DNA of 64,000 nt from positions 1 to 64,000 of IMG/VR virus record IMGVR_UViG_3300022534_000001. One strand, 5' to 3'. Under the pieces are notes generated by a model. That model was not told the DNA's origin and searched no databases. It saw nothing but the letters and a program-made list of their open reading frames with translations. Positions 56,435 through 64,000 of this stretch are shown here, piece by piece. Position numbers and translations under genes: made by a program. This DNA comes from a virus. Positions within the stretch are counted from its first letter, which is position 1. Every line of letters begins with the position of its first letter.

Positions 56435-59400
56435 ATGGCTGATGAGAATGACGAGCAGCAGCCAGAGCCGCCGGTAATCAACCGGGAGATCGGTCAGAAT
56501 CCCCTAGTTCCGAGCGCGCCGGCAGACGCCGAAGAGGCCGCGCCGTTATCGTCGTTCATTCCTCCGGATCAACCTGCGCCACGGGTAATCGTGTTACCGC
56601 GGCCACGGCGACAAGGACCGTTGTATCCGCGCGACAGAATCAATCCGAGTTGGCATCCGAGGGATCGGGCGCCGAAGTACGGGCGTGCTGTAGATCAATT
56701 TGATGAAGCGGCCATGTACCGCGAGCAGCATCCAGTCGAACGGGATCCAGAGACGGGTGCACTGCGACCGATGCGCGCTGATCAATATCGTCCCGGAAAA
56801 AACGTCATTAGTTACGACCAGCAGGGGCGCCCGAAACCCTTCGATATAGAGGACATGTACCGTGAGGAACAGGGGCAACGGACGAAATTAAACCGTGAAG
56901 CCGCGCAGACGTTAAAAGAAGCGCATGTTCAACTCGAGCGAGATCCGGACACGGGGGTAGTTAGCCCGGTACGCGACGATTCCGGCAACATTCAATATCG
57001 TCCGGGGAAAGGCGCGGTCAGTTACGACCAGCAAGGGCGCGCCATTCAAACACAGTACGACACCAGCGGTCCGAAGCAGGTGGAATTGGATAAGGACTCG
57101 GAGATTGGGCCAATCGAAGGGCGACCGCCTAACGAGCTTTACAAGCAGAACAAGTATTCCCCTTTTGAATACGTCGGCACGATTGATGAAGGCCTGAAAC
57201 ATTCGGACAAGAACATTCAGCAGGCTGCACAAACGGCAAAATTGAAGCTGGAACACCGATTGCACGCCGCGGTGGCTAACGACCTGGGCCAGACAGTCAG
57301 CGAGCAATCGTTAGTGGTCCAGGGAAAGATCAGCGATTTCAAGAGTAAGGGGAAATTACTCGGGCAGTTGAGTCAGCAACTCGATAATTTCGACGCTGAA
57401 CATCCGGGCATTACCGAAACGGAAGGCGGTTTTCTGGGGATGGGCGCGCGGCCTAGTCAGACGGCGACAACGTTGCAGGCGCAAAAGGCTGATTTGCAAA
57501 AGCAGATCGAAGATTTACAAGGGCAAGGCTATTCGACGGACCCGAAGGCGGTAACTGAGTTCACAAAAACCGATCGTGAATCGTTGGCGGCAACGCGCGC
57601 GGTGCACGGGGAGTGGTCGTCTGGCACACCGAAGGAACCCGGCGATTTTGACAGGCTGATTGACAGGCGCAAAGCGATCTTGGCCGAGCAAGGCGTTGAC
57701 GTGGGCGAAGATCCAATTTTGCAATCGCTTGAGAAACGGCGCGCGGAGCTTGGGGTTGGAGCGCCGACACCGAAAGATCACGCGGCGGAGGATGAACTGC
57801 GCAAAGACGCTACGTTTGGGCCGTTACTGCAGGAGCGCGACCAGTTGCACTCCGCGCATGAGGCTGCCAGCAACGAGTTGCAAGGTATTCAGGACGAATA
57901 CGACAAAGTGATCGGTCCGGTCCGCGAACGATTGCGCGTGGGCCAGGCGCAGATCGCGCCGATACAAGCCGAAGTCGAGGCTTACAGCCACAAACTCGAT
58001 CAGGTGCTAGGGATGCCGACGCCAGCGGCGGGCGACGAACAGGCGCTTGCGGCGCGTGAAGCTGAGTGGAGCACTCGAATCTCGCAGTTGACCGATCCGC
58101 GACAAAAAGCGCGGGTGCAAACAGTGTTGAACGCTCTGGAGCCTGCAAAACAGCAACTCAGGATGGCGCAAGCGCAGTTGCAACCGGTGCAGGATACGCA
58201 TGACGCGCTGGTAGAAGAGAACCAGCGGATGATCGCGGACCGCCATGCGCAATTTGAGAACGAGTTGGGGCCGCAGAGAGAGGATCTGCAGGCGCGAATG
58301 GGTGCTGCGCATCAGCAACGGACCGTGACTGAGGCTGTGCGTAAAAGCGATGTGCTCGCAAACGTGCTTGGGCCGTTAATGGTGAACCCTAACGACCCAG
58401 GGTTTACGCCGTCGTTAGTCCAATCGATTCAAGAAAATTTAGATCGCCGGAAGCAGGAAGCGATCAAGTCTTGGGATTTTGAGCCAAACGATTTCGAGCG
58501 GGAATTATTCGGTGCGCCGTTTCGCATGGTCGGGGAAGGCTTAAAAGGCTTCGCGCATCTCTCTGAAGGTTTGTTAAAGCTGTTCCCGCAGGAAAAGAAC
58601 GTTTCTGATCACGAGCAACACGCGGTCTTAACCCGATGGGTGGCTGACCAACTTCTGAAAGTGCCAGGGGTGCTTTCGACGCCGCAAAGCGAGAAATCGT
58701 TAGCCGGCAAGGCTGGTGGATTTATCGGGGGCGTTGCTGGCGCAGTCGGCGCGGGGTTAATCGACCCGGCGATATTGGTGCCACAGTTTTTCGGTCAAGG
58801 TGTCAACGGTCAGATGGAAGCGGCGAAGCAAGCGGGAGCTGACGACGCGACGGCGCTAAAGGCTGGTGTTCTCGGTGGCACAATCAACGCGCTTCTGGCA
58901 ATTCCGTTCGAAGGATTCGGTAAGGCGCTCACGGAGACGTTTGGCAGCGCGAAACAGAGCGCGATTCAGAAAGCGTTAAAGGAATCATACGAGCGCGGAG
59001 GCGCGGAAGCTGTTGCCAATGATTTAACGATTCTGCGTAACTCGATGATAAAAACCGCCGGGCGGTCCGCGTTTCAAAAGACTGCCGTGGATGCGTTGCA
59101 GCCCATCATTGAAGAAATCACCAAAACACCGTTGCAACGGGCGGGACAGGTTGGAATCGAAGTGCTAAAAGATAGCGCGCTTTTTGCCGGCGTTCAGGCA
59201 GCTCAAAACGCGGTTACAAAGACGTACAATCCGGACACCGGGCTTTTCGAGAATGTTCCGACAGCGGCCTTTGAAGGCGGAGTGCTTGGGGCGTTCTTTG
59301 GTGGGTTACGGCAGGTTGGCCGGGCGCAAAAGGCTGGGGCGGCACGTGAAGAAATTGCGACTGGCTTGGCGAAACAGGCGCGTGCTGGCGAAGTGCAGCC

Positions 59401-62400
59401 GATGGGTGTGGAGAGAGCTTTGCCGGAGACGGGGGTTACGGAGGGGCCGACCGAAACGCATGAACAGGCTTCTCGTAATGCTGGGGTTAGTCCGGTTGAA
59501 GGTGTTGATGAAGCGGGCCAAGGGCCAGGACCGATCGAACAGGCGCACGGCGAGATAAACAATCTTGTGGTGCCGGATGTGTCGCCGGCTGTGAATACGG
59601 CGACGCAACATGCGTTGCGCGGGCTGATCAAAATTGCCAACGGCGAATCGATGGAAGCGTTGACCACGGCAGAAAAGGCGGCGGTGAACGCAAAGACGAC
59701 CGATGGATTGCCTCGAGTTGTGATGGTGAAAAGGGCTGACGGCAAACAACAGCCGGTTATCACGGACGCGACGCTCGAACGGATCCGGCAGATTGCGCCG
59801 GTTACTGCACAAGTGATGCCGCAGAGCGAGGGTGAGCAACGGCAGCGGATACTTAATCCTGTTGAAGAAATAACGCCGGAATCTGGTTCAGTTGAAAAGG
59901 GAGAGATTCAACCAAACAAGAAAACTCCTGAGATTTCTCAACCGAGCTTCGAAGTGGCCATTGAGCGGCCGAGTGGCGAAGTGGAGACGCGGACGGTGCA
60001 GGCTGCGAGTGCAGAGGCCGCAAAGGGACAGGTCGCTGGTTCAATTTCTCCCGGACAGGGGATGGTGCGCGATGTTTCCGAAGTTCCACAGGCGATGTCC
60101 GGTTTTGTCCCCTTAGATGAGGGGCAAAAAATGGACACGGCTACAGCCTTGTCGGATGAGATGGTGGGCCAGGTGCGGGAGCAGGCTGGCCGCGAGCTCC
60201 AACCGGAAGAGGAGCAGGCGGTGCGCGGTATCGCGGAACGCGTTACGCCTGCGATTGAGAAGTTTCGAGGGGCGTTCAGTTCGATTCAGGCCACGCTTGA
60301 GCCGCGGGGGTCGATGGGTGCGTTCACGACTATTCCCGAAGGTAAATTAGTGCTTTCGCTGCCGGACATTGTGCGGCACGCGCAGGAATGGGGCGAGCCG
60401 GAAGGTCCGGACCTGGTTGTTGAACAGGAAGCGATTCATGCGGTCGCGGACCAACTGCATCAGCAGGGCAAGATCGATCCGGAAGGTATTGCGCGCGATA
60501 TGCCCGCTGAACTGCGGGAGCATGTGGCCGGCGTTTACAACCCGGACGTTCCGATGGAGGAGCGGAATGATCTCGAGGACGGCCACGAATTTTTGCGCTT
60601 ACTGGTGCAACACCAGTTGAGAGTGGACGAAGGCAAAGTGGTCGATGCCGACGGGAAAGTAATCACCGAAAACTTGTCGCCTGGCTTTATCGCACGGATC
60701 CGGCAGGCGTTGGTGCGCTTGTTCGAAGTGTTTCGGGACATGGCGAAACGGCTCGGGGAGATGGGCGCGAAACCGGAGTACGTCGAGCAGGTGCAAAAAG
60801 CGCGGGATTTAATCGTTACCCGATTAAGAGAAGTTGACGCTGGCAGCCGCGGTGCGTATGAGACAACCAATGGCGGTAAGACGGCTCAGGTCAAAGGTAA
60901 AGGTGGTAAAGCTCCCGCAGAACGATCTGTGGAAGGGGAATTACGTGTCGAGCCTAAGCCGACAGCAGGCCAGGGACAAGTTGCGGGTGCTGGTGTTGGT
61001 GGAGCAGTTGGACAACCACATGGAGTCATGTCGGCTGCGACGAAAACTCTTACTGGCCAGGCTGGATCAGGTGCCGGAGCGGAACTGACCTCCAAGGAGA
61101 TCGCTCAGGCGGCAATCGCGATTGGTGCTCCTCGGGATAAGATTACAAAACCGTGGTGGGATAAGGTCGGCAATAAGCACGTTCTCTCTCAGGGTGGGCG
61201 CTCGGTGAACGTGGCGTATGTTGCCCAGGAAGCCAGCAAGGGGCGCACGTCGCATGACGCGCTGGGTAATGCGTCGTCCGGTTACGATCTGAGTTTGCAG
61301 CCGCGTGACCGGAGCTTGGCGCAGTACCGGAAGCAATCGCAAAATATCGCGCAGAATTTGGACTTTGCGCAGGCGGCTTTCTTTCCCGAAACGACTACGC
61401 CGGCGACGACGGGCGACATCGGCGCGCCAGTGATGACGCCTACGGGAGACACGCTGATTGGGAACGGACGCGAGATAGGGATTAAAGCTGCGTACGCTGC
61501 GAACAGCCCGCAGGCGCGCGCTTACAAGCGAGATTTTGTGCATAACGCTGCCAGGTTCGGGATTGACCCTGCCGCTGTGATGAAGATGCGGCAGCCGGTG
61601 TTGAAACGGGTGATTCTGGATGATTTGCCGAAGGACGAGCTGATCAGGCTCAGCCAGGAATCCAATGAAGGCGTGGCGATGGGTGTGAACGCGACTGAGA
61701 TCGCGAATCGCGACGCGACGCGGCTGACTCCTGAGATACTTTCCGAGTTTGATCCGAATTACGCGCTGGACGCGGCGAAGAATCGCGGGTTTTTGCGGAG
61801 TTACCTGCAGAACGTGGTCAGCGGCGCGGGCGCGAACGAGGCAAATATCAACTGGCCGGACCTTGCGCGGCGGGTGCGCGCTGCGGTGTTCACGTATGCG
61901 TATGGCGCGGATGAAGCGGGTCGGGCCGCGCTCGAGCGGTTACAAGGCGAAGACTCGAGCCGCAAAATCACGGACGGGCTTTTAACGGTGGCGCCGATCG
62001 TGGCTCGGATGAAGGCCGATATTGCCAGTGGCGATTTGTTTCCGCTGGATATTTCTCCGGAAATCGCGCGGGCGGTCCAGGATATTTCGGAGGCGCTTCG
62101 GGACAGGCCGAAAGGACAGAGCGCGAGCGTGGCGTTGGATGGGCTTGTTGCGCAGGGCGAGTTAATTCCGGCAGGCGACGCGCCTGCCCTACAACAATCG
62201 GTTCGTGATTTTGTGATTGCGAACCGCGGGAACCGGGCGGCGATCGAGGAGGCGTTGAGCAATTACGTCGAATCGGTGTATGAGATTGGGAATCCGAAGC
62301 AGCCGAACTTGTTTGGTGAACAGGCGGGAGAAGAATCGGATCGGACGCAACTTTGGAATTTAGCGACCAAGCCAGAAGCGATTGCGCCGAAGACAGAGCA

Positions 62401-64000
62401 GAGAGAACTTGCTGCGCAAGCTCTCAGAAGTCGGATGTCAGAGGACAGAGGGCAGCTTACGCCTCTGGATCACGTGATTCATCGGAAACTACGTGCCGGA
62501 AAGAGCGTGGAAACGGTCGCGAAAGAACACGGCATGAAAGTGGAGCATGTCGAGCGGACTTATGACCGGGTGAATCGATCCCAGGAAATTCGAACTCTCC
62601 TATCACAACAAACATTTCGATCTGAAACCGATGCTTTTGCTGCGGCAGAGAAGGCTAAACCGAGTTTCGATCAGACATTGGAAGACGTAGCTAAGGCTAC
62701 CGGGGCGCGCGCAATGACTACGCCAATCAAGAGCAGGGAGCGCGCTGCGGCGAAGGTGGCGGCAGATTACAGGGGCGATTGGAGCAAGATCAAAGATTTG
62801 GTTCGCGGAACGATTGTGGTGCGCGATCTCGACCAGGCGAAGGCAGTCGTCGGAGCGTTGGCGCAACGGTTCGGAGTGGAACCCAAGCGTGACTTCAATC
62901 AGCCGTTACAGAGCGGCTACAGGGACGCTTTGTTTAATCCGATTATCAATGGCTACGTCGCCGAGATTCAGGTTCATATCGAACCGATCATTCACGCGAA
63001 AAGCACGTCGCACACATTTTACAAAAGACATCAAGAAATTCAGCGCGCTGCGCAGGTAGAAAATCGTGCGTTAAACAGCCAGGAACTTCGGACTATCGAG
63101 CGTCTTAATATGGCGCAGCAGAGAATTTACGCGGCGGCTTTCGGCAACATCTCGGGAGAGATCAGTTCGACGGCATCTGAAGGCTTGCAAGGAAAGGCAC
63201 CGACCGATTTGATTTCTTCTGGCGTTATTGGTCGCGGAGAATCGCCGTCGAAAGCCCAAGCGGTCCCGTCCTTATCTACCACGATTCCGAAGCCGGCGGG
63301 GGCTTCCATGAAGGATTTAGCGTCGGGGAAGGCGGCGATTGCTTCTTCGTCTGTCATTCCACCTTCTCTTACACCGACTGGTGGTGTTCGTCATCAAGAA
63401 GTTTTGCTGGCGCAGAAACTCAAAGACACTGGGACGCTAGACCTATTCGGGGATTACGTGGGCGCGTTGCCGGCGGCGGCGAAAGCGAGTAAACCGGCGC
63501 TCAAACGCGAGGTTGAAAAGGATGTGCCGAGCCTTGCGGAGAGCGGGGCGGCGCTGAGCAATCTTTTTGAGTTGGCGCAGCCGGGGAAGACCTATGAGGT
63601 TTCTAACCCAGTCCAATTCCCGAAAGTTCTTTCGGCTACGAGATACAGTGACTCGACTGTTGCGAAGGTGGCACATAACTATGTTACCCACCAAACGGAA
63701 TACGGATACCGTGTCGAGCTAGAGGATGGGCGTCAGTGGATCGGTTCGGCCAAGAATCGAGACGCAGCCATCACGAAAGCGCAATACGAGTTTCGAAAAA
63801 CGTTGACGGAAGCGCCTGCGGCGGGTATTCCACAGGCAAATGAAGACGCAGTTCGAAAAACCGCCAGAGCTAACCGAAAAGCGAAGGTTGGCACTGAGAC
63901 AGCAACCGGAGTGGATGACTTGTTTTCGCTCCTGGCTGAACAGCACGGATCCGAGCGAGATACGGGATTGGCTGGGGGGGTCGTACAAGACGCTATTGGA
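56435..64000 (+). CDS. Giant polyvalent phage protein, N-terminal part: coiled coils, membrane segment, zincin-like, DdrB/ParB-like and RelA/SpoT-like domains (3' end outside window)
   Basis: Starts MADENDEQQPEPPVINREIG at 56435 and stays open for 2522 codons to the last base. In order: disordered N-terminus with two copies of a YRPGK, SYDQQGR unit (about residues 109-215); long coiled coils (about 260-640, e.g. ATTLQAQKADLQKQIEDL-like); a Gly/Ala-rich membrane-type part (about 750-970); a zincin-like AVEQEAIH region with Q1331 where His is expected; a DdrB-like ParB domain (GNGREIGIKAAYAANSPQAR on, about 1676-1890); a RelA/SpoT-like domain (about 2075-2205). The layout fits proteins ejected into the host with phage DNA. 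It may be the first half of the gene at 2-6646. Domain names are from recognition of motifs only. Confidence 0.85.
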   Translation, partial: MADENDEQQPEPPVINREIGQNPLVPSAPADAEEAAPLSSFIPPDQPAPRVIVLPRPRRQGPLYPRDRINPSWHPRDRAPKYGRAVDQFDEAAMYREQHPVERDPETGALRPMRADQYRPGKNVISYDQQGRPKPFDIEDMYREEQGQRTKLNREAAQTLKEAHVQLERDPDTGVVSPVRDDSGNIQYRPGKGAVSYDQQGRAIQTQYDTSGPKQVELDKDSEIGPIEGRPPNELYKQNKYSPFEYVGTIDEGLKHSDKNIQQAAQTAKLKLEHRLHAAVANDLGQTVSEQSLVVQGKISDFKSKGKLLGQLSQQLDNFDAEHPGITETEGGFLGMGARPSQTATTLQAQKADLQKQIEDLQGQGYSTDPKAVTEFTKTDRESLAATRAVHGEWSSGTPKEPGDFDRLIDRRKAILAEQGVDVGEDPILQSLEKRRAELGVGAPTPKDHAAEDELRKDATFGPLLQERDQLHSAHEAASNELQGIQDEYDKVIGPVRERLRVGQAQIAPIQAEVEAYSHKLDQVLGMPTPAAGDEQALAAREAEWSTRISQLTDPRQKARVQTVLNALEPAKQQLRMAQAQLQPVQDTHDALVEENQRMIADRHAQFENELGPQREDLQARMGAAHQQRTVTEAVRKSDVLANVLGPLMVNPNDPGFTPSLVQSIQENLDRRKQEAIKSWDFEPNDFERELFGAPFRMVGEGLKGFAHLSEGLLKLFPQEKNVSDHEQHAVLTRWVADQLLKVPGVLSTPQSEKSLAGKAGGFIGGVAGAVGAGLIDPAILVPQFFGQGVNGQMEAAKQAGADDATALKAGVLGGTINALLAIPFEGFGKALTETFGSAKQSAIQKALKESYERGGAEAVANDLTILRNSMIKTAGRSAFQKTAVDALQPIIEEITKTPLQRAGQVGIEVLKDSALFAGVQAAQNAVTKTYNPDTGLFENVPTAAFEGGVLGAFFGGLRQVGRAQKAGAAREEIATGLAKQARAGEVQPMGVERALPETGVTEGPTETHEQASRNAGVSPVEGVDEAGQGPGPIEQAHGEINNLVVPDVSPAVNTATQHALRGLIKIANGESMEALTTAEKAAVNAKTTDGLPRVVMVKRADGKQQPVITDATLERIRQIAPVTAQVMPQSEGEQRQRILNPVEEITPESGSVEKGEIQPNKKTPEISQPSFEVAIERPSGEVETRTVQAASAEAAKGQVAGSISPGQGMVRDVSEVPQAMSGFVPLDEGQKMDTATALSDEMVGQVREQAGRELQPEEEQAVRGIAERVTPAIEKFRGAFSSIQATLEPRGSMGAFTTIPEGKLVLSLPDIVRHAQEWGEPEGPDLVVEQEAIHAVADQLHQQGKIDPEGIARDMPAELREHVAGVYNPDVPMEERNDLEDGHEFLRLLVQHQLRVDEGKVVDADGKVITENLSPGFIARIRQALVRLFEVFRDMAKRLGEMGAKPEYVEQVQKARDLIVTRLREVDAGSRGAYETTNGGKTAQVKGKGGKAPAERSVEGELRVEPKPTAGQGQVAGAGVGGAVGQPHGVMSAATKTLTGQAGSGAGAELTSKEIAQAAIAIGAPRDKITKPWWDKVGNKHVLSQGGRSVNVAYVAQEASKGRTSHDALGNASSGYDLSLQPRDRSLAQYRKQSQNIAQNLDFAQAAFFPETTTPATTGDIGAPVMTPTGDTLIGNGREIGIKAAYAANSPQARAYKRDFVHNAARFGIDPAAVMKMRQPVLKRVILDDLPKDELIRLSQESNEGVAMGVNATEIANRDATRLTPEILSEFDPNYALDAAKNRGFLRSYLQNVVSGAGANEANINWPDLARRVRAAVFTYAYGADEAGRAALERLQGEDSSRKITDGLLTVAPIVARMKADIASGDLFPLDISPEIARAVQDISEALRDRPKGQSASVALDGLVAQGELIPAGDAPALQQSVRDFVIANRGNRAAIEEALSNYVESVYEIGNPKQPNLFGEQAGEESDRTQLWNLATKPEAIAPKTEQRELAAQALRSRMSEDRGQLTPLDHVIHRKLRAGKSVETVAKEHGMKVEHVERTYDRVNRSQEIRTLLSQQTFRSETDAFAAAEKAKPSFDQTLEDVAKATGARAMTTPIKSRERAAAKVAADYRGDWSKIKDLVRGTIVVRDLDQAKAVVGALAQRFGVEPKRDFNQPLQSGYRDALFNPIINGYVAEIQVHIEPIIHAKSTSHTFYKRHQEIQRAAQVENRALNSQELRTIERLNMAQQRIYAAAFGNISGEISSTASEGLQGKAPTDLISSGVIGRGESPSKAQAVPSLSTTIPKPAGASMKDLASGKAAIASSSVIPPSLTPTGGVRHQEVLLAQKLKDTGTLDLFGDYVGALPAAAKASKPALKREVEKDVPSLAESGAALSNLFELAQPGKTYEVSNPVQFPKVLSATRYSDSTVAKVAHNYVTHQTEYGYRVELEDGRQWIGSAKNRDAAITKAQYEFRKTLTEAPAAGIPQANEDAVRKTARANRKAKVGTETATGVDDLFSLLAEQHGSERDTGLAGGVVQDAIG
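62171..62194 (+). repeat. GCAGGCG/CGCCTGC palindrome with CCCTACA tail, in frame
   Basis: Same architecture as 4498-4523. Translated as AGDAPALQQ between the DdrB-like domain helices. Confidence 0.5.
62422..62454 (+). repeat. CAGAAGTCGGATGTCAGAGG word repeat, in frame
   Basis: A run of GTCGGATGTCAGAGGACAGA-style words; in this frame it gives LRSRMSEDRGQ. Single copy in the window, of the same style as the other dispersed words. Confidence 0.35.

Overview
The window is almost wholly one tailed-phage genome, temperate, about 85 percent coded on the plus strand, with genes packed so tightly that ATGA, GTGA or TAATG start/stop overlaps are the rule. It carries a large terminase, portal, scaffold-like protein, major capsid protein, adaptors, tail fibre, holin/lysin cluster, DnaB helicase, a recombination pair, four DNA methyltransferases, a tyrosine integrase and a serine recombinase. 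The host cannot be named from the sequence alone, but the window is full of short dispersed repeats (AACGYYS heptamers, ACCACGGAT words, CCTTCGCCAAGG words, a GACAGCG/CGCTGTC palindrome) of a kind I associate from memory with Verrucomicrobia chromosomes; treat that as a lead.

Layout: (1) 1-6646, C-terminal part of a giant polyvalent protein with a superfamily 2 helicase, a sigma-70-like module and hydrophobic C-terminal segments. (2) 6643-9888, small genes, a degenerate tRNA-Met-like sequence, a cytosine methyltransferase whose gene is open in a second frame, a RusA-like resolvase. (3) 9891-13076, portal and an adenine-methyltransferase-like gene. (4) 13121-18523, a minus-strand cassette of surface-type proteins (cysteine-repeat protein, Ser/Arg- and Ser/Glu/Gly-repeat proteins) with a glycosyltransferase. 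(5) 18683-28482, head fibre-like protein, scaffold, capsid, adaptors, tail fibre. (6) 28558-33291, membrane and lysis genes, a GH75-like hydrolase, an HNH gene. (7) 33227-34159, divergent ribbon-helix-helix regulators around an AT-rich operator region. (8) 34156-43940, early genes: recombination protein, metallopeptidase, Cas4/AddB-like nuclease, methylase, J-domain protein. (9) 43919-45112, integrase and a probable attP made from the 3' half of a tRNA. (10) 45166-50915, Dam-type methylase, DnaB, replication genes, possible small terminase. (11) 50912-55019, serine recombinase and large terminase. (12) 55285-64000, a virion protein and the start of a second giant polyvalent ORF that runs off the right edge.

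Because the integrase and attP lie inside the phage gene map and both window ends fall in giant polyvalent coding sequence, the simplest reading is a circular or circularly permuted phage molecule opened within one giant gene: the right-edge ORF (at least 2522 codons) and the left-edge ORF (at least 2214 codons) may be the two halves of one protein whose middle lies outside the window. In that case the order is terminase, giant injected protein, portal, decoration cassette, capsid, tail, lysis, switch, recombination, integration, replication.

Points of most interest: a recurrent hairpin sequence placed just upstream of at least eleven start codons; sigma-factor-like and RelA/SpoT-like modules embedded in the giant proteins; the two-frame methyltransferase gene; Sec-type signal sequences on several structural proteins including the capsid protein; and gene ends built from dispersed host-type repeats.
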